Below, piece by piece: positions 48,296 through 57,698 of a DNA stretch of 64,000 nucleotides (position 1 is its first letter; each line of letters opens with the position of its first letter). The notes below the pieces were generated by a model. It had not been told where the DNA came from and made no database searches. It saw only the letters and a program-made list of their open reading frames with translations. Position numbers and translations under genes: made by a program. The DNA comes from Paenibacillus sp. P25 (lineage in GTDB: Bacteria > Bacillota > Bacilli > Paenibacillales > NBRC-103111): the NCBI GenBank assembly GCA_024704175.1, contig CP085629.1, positions 7,615,501 to 7,679,500 on the forward strand. The letters run 5' to 3'.

Positions 48296-49470
48296 TTATA
48301 TTCGTGCCGCGCTTGTTAGTTTATCCTGTTCGATGGCCGATAAAGCGATCTTTTGTATGGTGGCATCATCCATAGGCGGATTATGCAAGCCGGCCCTTAC
48401 ATCCCGATAGTATCGCTGAAGAGGATTGTTGCGGTGGATACTTTTGATTCCAAGGATTCTCATCGCTTTGTCCACAATAGCAATCGCCGAATTGGTGACT
48501 GCATGCTTTGCAGCGCCGAGTTCGTTAGTAAGAAACGGTCTTCGCGATAAATCATCATAAGCTTCGGCAAAGCACTATATAAAAAATGTCTTACTTTCAT
48601 CAGTTCAAGATCCATTTCGCCTATGAGATGTTGAATATTGGCAAGCTGACTGATCGGTCCGCTTATACTATTAGGAGAATATTGATTCGCAAACTCGACC
48701 GCATAGTCTCTCGCAGCCTGCGCGACGCCCAGATAACAAGCCGGAATGTGAAGCGACCAGCCGTTCACTTCTTTTCCTCTGCTAAGAATATCAGGCTCAA
48801 CAAGCATATCCTCCTGAACAGTGACTTGTTCCAGGACAAGATCGTGGTCGCCTGTTCCCCGCAACGAAATGGTATCCCACGTTTCATCAATTTTTAGTCC
48901 CTCTAATTCCTTATGTACCAGGAAATACCCGATGGTCTCCGTTTCCTCAATCCATGCCGAAACAAGAAAATAAGTTAACATGGGGGCAAGCGATGTGAAC
49001 ACCTTACGTCCCGAGATTACCCAATGGTTACCTTTTTTTATGGCCTTAGTCTCGGGGCGGCCGCCTCTTGTCGGGCTTCCTGTCTGCGCCTCGGAGGCAG
49101 CTCGATTGATTAAAGCCCCCTTGGCAATTTCTTCAGCTATAAAATTCAGGTCTCGCTCCGTCCATAATTTTTTCTCAAACAGTTCCCCGATAACAGACAA
49201 ATGCCAGCCAATAGCAAGGGCAGTGGAGGCATCGAAGCTCGCGATCGTTTCCTGGAGCAGTACCATATCATATACGTTTAGCCCTTCCCCGCCATAGGCT
49301 TTTGGGAGCGTCGATCGGGTGTAGCCCAGTTCAATTAAATCTACTATATTTTCTGTAGGAAAGAGCCCCTCCTCATCGATTCGCGCGGCTTTATTTTGGA
49401 AGTCGGCCCCCTTCCCGGACAGTTTATTCAGCCATTCTTGTTGAACATCCCGCCGTATAAATAAATTCAT
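48296..49470 (-). CDS. Acyl-CoA dehydrogenase-like flavoprotein, DszC/SfnB type (one frameshift)
   Basis: About 391 residues. It starts MNLFIRRDVQQEWLNKLSGK and has the N-terminal helical part LPKAYGGEGLNVYDMVLLQE. The middle barrel includes RAASEAQTGSPTRGG and GRKVFTSLAPMLTYFLVSAW, but not the usual acyl-CoA dehydrogenase glutamate signature. The frame changes near 48540, and the other frame ends AMRILGIKSIHRNNPLQRYY, then RDVRAGLHNPPMDD. Together this fits FMN-dependent monooxygenases of the DszC/SfnB branch, linked to use of organic sulfur. It is divergent from an amino-acid/cystine-like ABC transporter, which agrees with that idea. The exact reaction is uncertain. Confidence 0.75.
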
Positions 49471-49690
49471 CCTGATTCCCCCTCTATGCGATAAAAGTAC
49501 GCTCTTGTCTAACTCTCTTGTATATCATATAATTCCGATTGGATTTATTTAATATTATGTTATTTCCAATGCTGATTATTGTCAAGAAAGACCCTTTAAT
49601 AAATTTTAATTCCTACTTTACGGGTTGGTTTTCTTGTGTTAATATTTGGTTCATCCAAAAGGTTCACATTTAACAAAGGAGATTTGCGTG

Positions 49691-50568
49691 ATGAGAAAAA
49701 AATTTTTTCCATGGTTGTCACTAGTTTAGCGTTGGTCACTCTACTAGCCGGATGCGGTTCAAGCACTACGGCTTCCACAGGCGCGTCGAAGGGTTCATCG
49801 GATGGTAAAGATTCCAAAGTCAGAGTCGTCAAAGTAGCGTATGATCAAGCTTCCAAACCTATAAGCTACACTGACGACAAGGGCAATCCCACGGGATATG
49901 ATGTGGAAGCTATGAAATTAGTAAGCCAGTTACTCCCTCAATACAAATTCGAATTCGTTGGAACATCAAGCGACGACTTATTGTTAGGTGTTGAGCAAGG
50001 TAAATACCAAGTAGGTATTAAAAATGCTTTCTGGACCGAGGAACGAACCAAAAAATTTATTTTCCCCAAAGAATTCCTGGGCTTGAGCAGCACCGGACTT
50101 GTATTAAAGAAAAAGAACGAAAACATTAAAAGCCTGTCGGACTTTGCTTCAGCCGGGTTTACGCTAGCGCCTATTGCCGCAAATAACGCGCAATATACCA
50201 TTATTGACGAATACAACAAGGCGAATCCTAATAATAAAGTAAAATTGCAGGCTGGCGATTCGTTCACTGTAGATGTAGTTCAATGGGTAAATGAAGGACG
50301 CGTGGACGGAGGAGTCATGATTGAAGGTCCTTTCCAAAAGCAAGTCACCGAGCCGGATGGCCCCTATTATAAATTCAAGGATCAGATTGTTTACAACGAG
50401 TTCGCCGTAATCAAAACCTGGCCATTGTTCAATAAGAAGGAACAGGAATTCGCTAATGCTTATGATGAGGCTGTTAAAAAGCTGAAGAATGACAAGAAGC
50501 TCAATGAATTGAGCACAAAATTTTATGGCCGGGATTTGTTCGAGGTATTAAATTCCGTTAAAAGGTAA
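49691..50568 (+). CDS. Polar amino-acid/cystine-type ABC transporter binding lipoprotein (one frameshift)
   Basis: SBP family 3, about 292 residues. AAAGGAG and an ATG at 49691 give MRKK, after which a run of seven A and six T (49696-49708) breaks the frame. The other frame continues FSMVVTSLALVTLLAGCGSS with a lipobox. The body has KPISYTDDKGNPTGYDVEAM and LLLGVEQGKYQVGIKNAFWT. The signal peptide and ribosome site on either side of the homopolymer make a sequence error there very likely. First gene of a four-gene importer. Ligand inferred as cystine or another sulfur amino acid from resemblance to TcyJ/K-type systems. Confidence 0.8.
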
Positions 50569-50665
50569 CCCCTTTTGTCCAACTGGATTCCAATAATCCA
50601 ATAAAAGCTTGTCACTTCCTTTTTAAGGCTTTTTCCTAATTCATAAGCCAGGATGAAGGTGAACC

Positions 50666-51373
50666 ATGAACCCATATTTCGATGCAAAATATATATTCGA
50701 CTCCATTCCCCTGTTAATTCCATTTTTAAAAGTAACCTTTATGGTCACCGGCTTCTCTGTGCTGTTCGGAACCCTTTTAGGATTACTTTTGGCGGCTGCA
50801 AAAATAGGGAAGAATCCCTGGGCTAACAAAATAGCCCATGGTTATACCACGATAATCAGATGTACGCCGTCCATTGTACTTCTATTTCTAACGTATTACG
50901 GAATCCCGTCCCTATTTAATCAGTTTGGCATCGATTTGAACAGCGTTGATAAAGCTGTATTTGTGGTTATTACATTCTCGCTTCAATTTGCGGCGGTGAT
51001 GTCCGAGGTTATCAGAACAGCCTACGAATCCGTAGATAAGGGGCAGTATGAAGCCGCGGTAAGTGTAGGATTGAGCAGCATGCAAGCATATAGGAGAATC
51101 ATTTTTCCGCAGGCTTTTGTAGTGGCGCTGCCCAATTTCGGCAATAGCTTGCTTGCGCTGATTAAAGAAGGCTCTTTGGCGTATACGATCGGATTGATCG
51201 ATATCATTGGGAAAGCAAGTTTAATTATTTCCAGCAATTACAACGCTCACGCGTTAGAAATTTATCTGGCCTTATCCCTGATTTACTGGGTAATTTCCAT
51301 TGCAATTGAGCAGCTCTTCTCGAAACTGGAAAAAATATTCAGCAAAGGAAAACAAGCTTTAAAAACCGTATAA
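50666..51373 (+). CDS. Polar amino-acid ABC transporter permease
   Basis: 235 aa, intact. A HisM/TcyL-type membrane subunit: FLKVTFMVTGFSVLFGTLLG, IRCTPSIVLLFLTYYGIPSL, and the coupling loop YEAAVSVGLSSMQAYRRIIF followed by PQAFVVALPNFGNSLLALIK. Start ATG follows GGATGAAGG-type sequence. It lies about 100 bp after the binding protein and 14 bp before the second permease. DNA is visibly A+T-richer than the flanking regions. Confidence 0.85.
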   Translation: MNPYFDAKYIFDSIPLLIPFLKVTFMVTGFSVLFGTLLGLLLAAAKIGKNPWANKIAHGYTTIIRCTPSIVLLFLTYYGIPSLFNQFGIDLNSVDKAVFVVITFSLQFAAVMSEVIRTAYESVDKGQYEAAVSVGLSSMQAYRRIIFPQAFVVALPNFGNSLLALIKEGSLAYTIGLIDIIGKASLIISSNYNAHALEIYLALSLIYWVISIAIEQLFSKLEKIFSKGKQALKTV

Positions 51374-51387
51374 GGAGGTGCGGAAAC

Positions 51388-52102
51388 GTGTCGGAAGGTC
51401 TCGATTGGGGATTTTTGTTGAAAACCTTTTTTATCGCATTGTCCGGTGCTCCTACTGCGTTGGCTATTACAGTGGTCGCGTTGCTAATTGCGGCTCCACT
51501 AGGCTTTTTTGGGGCGCTAACGAGAATTAACAGAATCCCGGTTTTACACCGGTTAGCTCAGATCTATGTTTCTTTTGTAAGAGGAACGCCTATTATCGTG
51601 CAAATTTTTATTATTTACAGCAGTGTGCCCTTACTGCTAACTGCTCTCTTTGCCAAGTTTCATATCCAGGCTGACATTTACAAAGTGAATCCCATCTGGT
51701 ACGCATTCATCGTATTTTCCTTGTACACGACAGCTACTCTGATCGAAGTATTCCGGTCGGCCATCAACACGGTAAACAAGGGGGCGACTTGAAGCCGCTT
51801 TGTCTGTCGGATTAACTACCGTCCAGGCTTTTAGAAGGATTATCATTCCGCAAGCATTGGTCGTCGCATTACCCAACATTTGTACAGCGACAACCAATTT
51901 AATTAAAGCTACCTCTTTGGGTTATGCAATGTCCTTGCAGGAAATCACTTTAAAAGCCAAAGTGGCGGCCAACGTCGGGTACAATTACGTAGAGGCTTAT
52001 ATCGATATCTTTCTTATCTATTTGATTATTTGCAGTATGGTGGAATATGGATTTAAGCGGTATGAGAAGTATTTAAGAACTTACAAAACGATAAATGCCT
52101 AA
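51388..52102 (+). CDS. Polar amino-acid ABC transporter permease (one frameshift)
   Basis: About 238 residues. Starts at GTG with AAGGAGGTG upstream. It contains APTALAITVVALLIAAPLGF and VSFVRGTPIIVQIFIIYSSV. The frame changes near 51785 (NTVNKG to LEAALSVGLTTVQAFRRIII), within the EAA coupling loop. The C-terminus has KRYEKYLRTYK. Second of the two membrane subunits. Confidence 0.84.
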
Positions 52103-52124
52103 GCATGAGAAGGGGGCCGCATAC

Positions 52125-52881
52125 GTGTTAGAGATTCGGGATGTCTATAAATCATTTGGTAAACAGGAGATTTTAAAGGGAGTCAGCTTAAAAATGGATA
52201 GGGGGGATGTGGTCGTTATCCTTGGTCCCAGCGGTTCGGGTAAAACCACTTTACTCCGATGCATTAATTTTTTGGAAAGATCCGATCAAGGACACGCCAT
52301 TTATGGAAATGTCGATGTGAACCTTAGAACAGCAACAAAAAAACAAATTCACACCATTCGACAAAAGGTCGCTTTTGTATTTCAAAATTATAATTTGTTT
52401 AACAACAAAACAGCGTTAGAAAATGTGACCGAAGGGCTTATTATCGGAAGAAAGGTGCCTAAACAGGAAGCGGATGAAATCGGCAGGACCATGCTGGATA
52501 AGGTGGGCCTTGCAGATAAATACAACGCTTATCCCAGTCAATTATCAGGAGGACAGCAGCAAAGGGTTGGCATTGCGAGGGCCCTTGCTTTAAATCCTGA
52601 CATCATTTTATTTGATGAGCCTACTTCCGCGCTTGATCCGGAATTAGTCGGTGAAGTGTTAACCGTAATGAGAAACATTGCAAGGGGAAGGAACAACCAT
52701 GTTAGTGGTCACCCACGAAATGTCCTTTGCCAGGGATGTAGCTAACACGGTTATTTTTATGGATGGCGGAAGCATCGTTGAGCAAGGAACGCCGAAGGAA
52801 ATTTTTACGAACCCGAAAGAAGAACGAACCCAACAGTTCTTAAGGAGAGTTTTGCCGGCGGATTACTCTTATGACATTTAA
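52125..52881 (+). CDS. Polar amino-acid ABC transporter ATPase (one frameshift)
   Basis: About 252 residues from the GTG at 52125, preferred because AGAAGGGGG stands just before it; an ATG at 52095 overlaps the permease. Walker A GPSGSGKTT, signature LSGGQQQR, Walker B ILFDEPTSALDPE. The frame changes near 52685, after which VVTHEMSFARDVANTVIFMD and the C-terminal PKEERTQQFLRRVL follow, as in GlnQ/TcyN-type ATPases. Last gene of the importer operon. Confidence 0.86.
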
Positions 52882-53214
52882 TTGAGCTTCAGAGGCTGGC
52901 AGTTTCCAGCGAGTAGGTGAGGGCGGCAAGCACTGGGCCTCTCAAGCCATTGTACGTGAAAAAGCTTCTTTTTGTTTTTGTGGATTTTTACATAGGGGGA
53001 CAAGGGGAGTATCGAAATCTCTATCTAACTTCCGAAGCCCGCTTGACGAGGACAACCTTAGCGGTAGATTTCGATGCCGTGCTCCCCGCTTTGCTCCAGT
53101 CCATGCGGACTGAACCCCTGTCCGAAAAAATCGCTACACAAACTTCTACAGGTGAAATCCCAGTTTTGATATCACCCGAGCGGTACCCCGGAACCGGCTA
53201 TGTTTTGGTGACTT
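52882..53214. other. Intergenic stretch, no recognisable gene
   Basis: 333 bp between the ATPase stop and the antiterminator stop. A plus-strand ORF covers most of it, but has no ribosome site, no similarity that I recognise, and overlaps the end of the convergent gene. It could be a remnant at the join between the A+T-rich block and the PTS operon. Confidence 0.4.
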
Positions 53215-54096
53215 TTACCAAGCGCCGTTCTCGCAAATCAAATCATCGCCCTGCATCATAACGAATCTCGAGTAGATTCGCTGAATGTGCATAGAGATAT
53301 AAGCCAGCTCCGCTTCGGGAAACTCCAAATCGTATTCTTCTTTTATAAAAGCGCCGATCTTCAAAGCGCAGGCGAACGATTGCCTGTACTTTTGTTTAAT
53401 GATTTGCACCATGTCCGGCTCCAGCTCGTGAAGCTTCTCCCCGGCACTCGCGCGCTGAACCGCGAATCGCAAATAAGTGATCAGCCGCTCATAGGCGACA
53501 GAATCCTCCGAAATCCGGATGCTCCATTCCTGCTCGATCACACCGATAATATCCTTGATCATTGTCGTAATATCGAGGGTTTTCGCCATATCCCCGGCGT
53601 TCATGCGGGCTGTATGGATGTGGAGTGCAATATACCCGACTTCATCCTCCGGAATTTCAATGCCGATCTTCTCCCGGATTAAGGCTTGCGCCAGACAGGC
53701 GATCTGAAATTCTTTGGCGTACAAGATTTTAATTTCATTGAGGAGCGTATTTTGGATGACCATGCCTTTGGCCAGACGTTCGATGGCAAAGGACAAATGA
53801 TCCGTCAGCGCGATATGGATATGCTCGTGCAGGACGACCCCCAGCTCGTTCTCGGCGTGAGAAATGAGTTCCTCCGACACCTGAATATGCTCCTCCGGGA
53901 GCGTCGTCAGGATTTGTTCCCATTTCTGATACTTCGAGTCATCCTGCATGACAAACACTTTTTCGATTCTTGAACGATCCACGGGATCGTTCTTCGTCTT
54001 CTGAAATCCGATGCCGGCTCCCATCACGATCTGTTCTTCGTTACCCATGCCCACGATAACCGCGTTATTGTTCAGGATTCGTTTAATTTTCATCAT
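53215..54096 (-). CDS. BglG/LicT/SacT-family transcriptional antiterminator
   Basis: 293 aa, intact, start ATGATG after GGGAGG. The RNA-binding CAT domain is residues 1-56 (KIKRILNNNAVIVGMGNEEQ). PRD1 has His in LTDHLSFAIERL and YIALHIHTARM. PRD2 has a Tyr where the first regulatory His is expected (TYLRFAVQR rather than THLKF), while the second His (YISMHIQRIY) is kept. Third gene after EIIBC and EIIA, so it controls its own operon through the RAT at 56182-56212, and very probably sacB through 46510-46540. EII-dependent phosphorylation of PRD1 would make it respond to sugar supply. Confidence 0.9.
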   Translation of the reverse strand: MMKIKRILNNNAVIVGMGNEEQIVMGAGIGFQKTKNDPVDRSRIEKVFVMQDDSKYQKWEQILTTLPEEHIQVSEELISHAENELGVVLHEHIHIALTDHLSFAIERLAKGMVIQNTLLNEIKILYAKEFQIACLAQALIREKIGIEIPEDEVGYIALHIHTARMNAGDMAKTLDITTMIKDIIGVIEQEWSIRISEDSVAYERLITYLRFAVQRASAGEKLHELEPDMVQIIKQKYRQSFACALKIGAFIKEEYDLEFPEAELAYISMHIQRIYSRFVMMQGDDLICENGAW

Positions 54097-54125
54097 ATTC
54101 CTCCCAGCTTTTATCGTCTTCCGTG

Positions 54126-54572
54126 TTAAGGCTTGACCCGGACCGTCATCAGCGGTGTCCGTCCGGCCTCGGCCAGCTCCGGCGACCGGTGAGGGATCCG
54201 TTTGGCTGTACCCGGATTCGCTATAAAGAACGGTGTGATCGTGCTGGTCGCTTTTAATTCCACCAGTTCCAGGGAGAATTCGATCAGTGGCTGTCCCGCT
54301 GCGACCTTGTCCCCTTTTCGCACCTGCGGGTGAAATCCTTCTCCGCGCATGGCCACCGTGTCGAGACCTACATGAACAATGACTTCCACCCCGCTGTCCG
54401 TGCGAATGGCCACGGCATGCCGGGAAGCGAGCAGTTCGGCAACTACACCGTCTGCGGGAGACAGCACCCTTCCTTCAGTAGGCAGAATAGCGAGTCCGCG
54501 TTCGGACGGCATGGCGGAGAATACCGGGTCCGGCACTTCCTCCAGCTTCATCACCCTGCCGCTGAGGGGGAT
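54126..54572 (-). CDS. PTS EIIA component, glucose/sucrose class (start codon unclear)
   Basis: Crr-like EIIA domain that takes phosphate from HPr. Active-site His lies in VIVHVGLDTVAMRGEGF, the second His in SRHAVAIRTDSG. The conserved N-terminal block PLSGRVMKLEEVPDPVFS is fully encoded, but its first part lies upstream of every ATG, GTG or TTG in frame. GGAGG (54580-54584) is followed at 7 nt by ATC (54572), so either a rare AUC start is used or a base is wrong. An ATG at 54554 would cut the conserved block. It stands between EIIBC and the antiterminator. Confidence 0.82.
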   Translation of the reverse strand: MPLSGRVMKLEEVPDPVFSAMPSERGLAILPTEGRVLSPADGVVAELLASRHAVAIRTDSGVEVIVHVGLDTVAMRGEGFHPQVRKGDKVAAGQPLIEFSLELVELKATSTITPFFIANPGTAKRIPHRSPELAEAGRTPLMTVRVKP

Positions 54573-54599
54573 ATAAGTACCTCCTCGATTGCCTTTTGC

Positions 54600-56003
54600 C
54601 TAAAATCTATCCATTGATGAAACATCTTTCTCTCCTGTCTCTGTCGGAATGCCAATGATCCAAGTGGCCGCAAAGGCGGTAATGACCGAAATCGCGAACC
54701 CGATCAGGTAATGCAGCAGATTCGGCATTCCGAGCGGCGCGGCGATGGCGATCATCGGAATGCCGGTTAACCCGTATGAATTCGCCGCGACATGATTCCA
54801 TACCACATAAGCGCCTCCGAATGCCCCGCCGACGGCCGCGCCGATAAAAGGGCGGATGAGCTTCAGGTTCACCCCGAAGAGAACGGGCTCGATAATGCCG
54901 AGAAACGACGAGAGTGCGGAGGAAACGGCGATTCTTTTCATAGACGGGTTTCGTGTCATCCAGTATACGGCCAGGCCGGCGCCCCCTTGACTTACATTCG
55001 CCATGGACCAGATCGGCAAGAGCACATTCACTCCGACTTTCGGATCGGAGAGGAGGCCGGCTTCCATCCAATAGAACCCGTGATGCAGACCGGTCGTTAC
55101 GATCAGCGCATACAATCCGCCGGACACGAAACCGGCCGTCACGCCCGCCTTCGTATAAAGCATCATCAAAGCTCCGGATATCAGGTCGCCGGCGTAATTC
55201 CCGAGCGGTCCGAGCAGAAGCAGCGAGACCAGCCCTGTACAGACCAGCGTGACGAACGGTACGGCCAGCAAATCCAAGGCGGGAGGAATGATTCTCCTAA
55301 GCCCTTTTTCCATGAGGCTCATCATGCCGACGGAGAGCAGGATGGGCAGCAGGGCCCCATGATAACCGGCCGAAGCCGCCTGGCTTCCGAAGAAATCCGT
55401 AAAGCCGGGAACAGGACCCGGATTGGCCGGAAAGGGGAAGGAGAGGAGGGCGCCGATCACCGCCCCCATATAAGGCGGGTCGCCAAACACTCTCGCGGCA
55501 CTGAAGCCGATGAGCACCGGCAAGCATCATATGCGCGGCGCCCGACAATTGCTCCAGCATCCTCATCCAGGCGCTGTCCGTCATCGCCGGATGGAAGGAC
55601 TTTATCATGCCGTGAAGTCCTGTCAATAATCCGCCCGCTACCATCACGGGAAGGACCGGAACAAAAATTTGAGACAAGATCTGAAGCGACCGGATGACGG
55701 GGGGTGTCCTTTCTTCTTCGCCGGGCGATCGGCGGGCTGTTCAGGAGCGGCTTCCCAGACTGCCGTCAATGCTTTATGCACTTTGTTGACCGTACCGGTC
55801 CCGAACATGATTTGAAACTGTCCGGCCCGGATAAACACGCCTTCGACGCCCTGCAGCCCTTCGATGGCTTTCACATCCGCTTGGCCGTCGTCGCGGAGCT
55901 GCAGCCGAAGCCGGGTGGCACAGTGAGTCACATCGGCGATGTTCTGCCTGCCTCCAAGCAAGGTAAGCAGTTCTTGTGCAAGCTTGTTCAGCTCAGGTTG
56001 AAT
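54600..56003 (-). CDS. PTS EIIBC component, sucrose class (two frameshifts)
   Basis: Membrane permease that phosphorylates its sugar during uptake. EIIB has the phospho-cysteine in VTHCATRLRLQLRD; EIIC has about ten helices with YHGALLPILLSVGMMSLMEK, TTGLHHGFYWMEAGLL and SMANVSQGGAGLAVYW. These place it in the sucrose/trehalose branch of the Glc family; RAT control and nearby sac genes favour sucrose (SacP-like). Frame changes are near 55690 and 55525. AAGGAGG is followed at 8 nt by ATT (56003), with no ATG/GTG/TTG at a proper place; upstream codons lie in the leader terminator. A rare AUU start or an error is likely. Confidence 0.85.
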
Positions 56004-56149
56004 CGCGCTCTCCTCCTTCTTGCCGCCGCGTAAGTGCGGGAACGGCCGTACGACGAAATGCCCAGCAGAATGCCGAGCAAAAAAATGGTTGCTATGGATT
56101 GATTTCAAATTAAAAATAGACCTAAAACGCTGCAGAATCCGCGCATACG

Positions 56150-56195
56150 AAATAAAAGCGCAGGTCTTCTTCACATGTTTAGGTCTTGCCTGCTC
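56150..56195 (-). terminator. Conditional terminator in the PTS operon leader
   Basis: On the minus strand GCAGG (from 56195) pairs with CCTGC about 25 nt later, followed by GCTTTTATTT. The left arm is the 3' half of the RAT, so the two structures exclude each other. Confidence 0.75.
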
Positions 56196-56212
56196 ATTGG
56201 CAGTAACAATCC
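56182..56212 (-). promoter_or_regulatory. Ribonucleic antiterminator (RAT) in the PTS operon leader
   Basis: A 31-nt element with 5' half GGATTGTTACTG and 3' half GCAGGCAAGACC, the classic RAT sequence. It has the same length as the sacB RAT and differs mainly in the apical stem-loop. It begins about 20 nt after the predicted transcription start. Confidence 0.93.
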
Positions 56213-56236
56213 TATGCTAATCGTTTGACAGTATCG

Positions 56237-56265
56237 ATTATAGGGGATCGGGTAGGGCCTTTCAA
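56237..56265 (-). promoter_or_regulatory. Sigma-A promoter of the PTS operon
   Basis: On the minus strand TTGAAA (56265-56260) and TATAAT (56242-56237) have a 17-nt spacer. Confidence 0.85.
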
Positions 56266-56418
56266 TGGTAAAATACTACTATCCCTATCATCCCGGTACG
56301 CCATCATGCGGCCTAAAGGAATGATAGGGAATTGTGGATTTCTATAAGTTTCTGCATGGAAATGGAAGAATCGGGAATCCTACGACAAAAAGGAATCTGA
56401 ACTTGCCGAGGTGCCGGA

Positions 56419-57052
56419 ATGCAGCAGAAAAATTGTGACGTGTCTCCGTTAAAGGAACAGCTGAAGGAGCGACTCAGCCGGATTGGGACGGCCATTCACC
56501 ACAGCCTGCAAAATATAGATAATGAACAATTTTGTCTGCTCAGTCAGTTTGATGAAATCCGAGCGGGCTTCCGGAAGGTGGAATCCGTCGCCGCCTCATT
56601 CTATCTGCAGTGCTACCTGTCTTCTTTTACCGACAGTTACCTGGATCTCTCCATCAGCGTGCAGCATTTATCCGAGCGCCGTCACGGCGCGCTGATCGTC
56701 ATTCAGCGGAAGGACGATCTTGCCGCTTATATCCATTCGGGTATTCCCATTGAAGCGACCCTCAGCTATTCGCTGCTGGAATCGATCTTCTATCCCGGCA
56801 ATCCGCTGCACGACGGAGCCGTCCTGATCCGGTCGGACCGGATTGTGTCCGCGGCCAATGTCGTTGCCGGTATCCGCCGCGGCGGCGCTTGACAAGAAGC
56901 TGGGCACCCGGCACCGGGCGGCCGTGGGCCTTTCGGAGCAGACCGATGCGCTGGTACTCGTCGTGTCGGAGGAATCCGGACAGGCCTCCTTCGCCTATAA
57001 GGGTGCGCTGCATCCCCTGAACGAGCCTATGGCGGAATGGGCGGTTACATAA
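56419..57052 (+). CDS. cdaS: Diadenylate cyclase CdaS (one frameshift)
   Basis: Makes c-di-AMP; CdaS is the sporulation-specific cyclase of Bacilli, where it acts in the forespore and affects germination. About 211 residues. The N-terminal helical region, the autoinhibitory part, precedes the DAC domain. Key motifs are LHDGAVLI (DGA) and GTRHRAAVG (RHR). The frame changes near 56870, between VVAGIRR and AALDKKLGTRH. GAGGTG precedes the ATG. No membrane helices, unlike CdaA, and no DisA DNA-binding region. It converges on the heptose genes and lies near germination genes. Confidence 0.9.
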
Positions 57053-57063
57053 CCCGCCCGAAT

Positions 57064-57685
57064 TCAATAGATCTTGGATAGCTCCATTTCCCCTACGGGC
57101 TTCAGCCGCTTGTCGGGAAGGTAATTCATGATCATCGCCCTTAGCCTGCAGGCTGAACGCATGGGTGAGGATCGAATGTGCATCCTCAATCACCTGCATG
57201 TTGTCCGAAGGAACGATAAGGCATTTATTGGAGAGCGCCTTAACCTTGCCCCCTTGGAACCCCGTTAAGGAGATCGTTAGGGCACCGGCCGCCTGGGCGG
57301 CTTCGAAGGCTTTGAGCACATTCTTTGAATTGCCGCTTCCCGTAATCCCTATGACGATATCCCCCGGCTCCGCCAAAGGGATCAATTGCTGGGCGAATAT
57401 TTCCGAGTAGTCCGTATCGTTGGCCCAGGCCGTCATGACGGGGATGTTGTCGGTTAGCGCAATGACCTTGAAGCGGGGCAGACCCGGAACGATCGTCATC
57501 TTCGACAAGTCGCATGCAAAATGGGATGATGTGGACGCACTGCCGCCGTTGCCGAGGATGAATATTTTCTTCCCGGCCTGCCAAGCTTCGGCGAGGGTCA
57601 TAACAATGTCGCCGGCAAGGCTGTTGTCCAGCTTGGCCAGTGCTTTCGTTAGTTCATTCATATAAAAGGCAGTGAAGCTTGTCAT
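57064..57685 (-). CDS. gmhA: Sedoheptulose-7-phosphate isomerase GmhA-like (one frameshift)
   Basis: SIS-domain enzyme expected to make D-glycero-D-manno-heptose 7-phosphate, the first step of nucleotide-heptose synthesis. Motifs: ILGNGGSASTSSHFACDLSK, ITGSGNSKNVLKAFEAA and EDAHSILTHAF. Start at 57685 with GGAGGGG. The frame changes near 57145, leading to MIMNYLPDKRLKPVGEMELS and a TGA at 57064. About 206 residues, slightly longer than E. coli GmhA. Last gene of a four-gene set transcribed from 59917. Confidence 0.87.
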
Positions 57686-57698
57686 TACGGTTCCCCTC

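Noticed and set aside
49525..49560. CymR-like operator upstream of the cystine-type importer
   Set aside because: The minus-strand reading ends in GGAATT as in the CymR consensus, but several fixed positions do not match, so it is not reported as a site.
52917..53261. Plus-strand ORF of 114 codons
   Set aside because: It lacks a ribosome site and recognisable similarity, and runs into the end of the convergent antiterminator gene.
55644..56174. Longer EIIB reading frame starting at a GTG in the leader
   Set aside because: That start lies within the RAT/terminator structure and has no ribosome site; the AAGGAGG at 56012-56018 points to a start near 56003.
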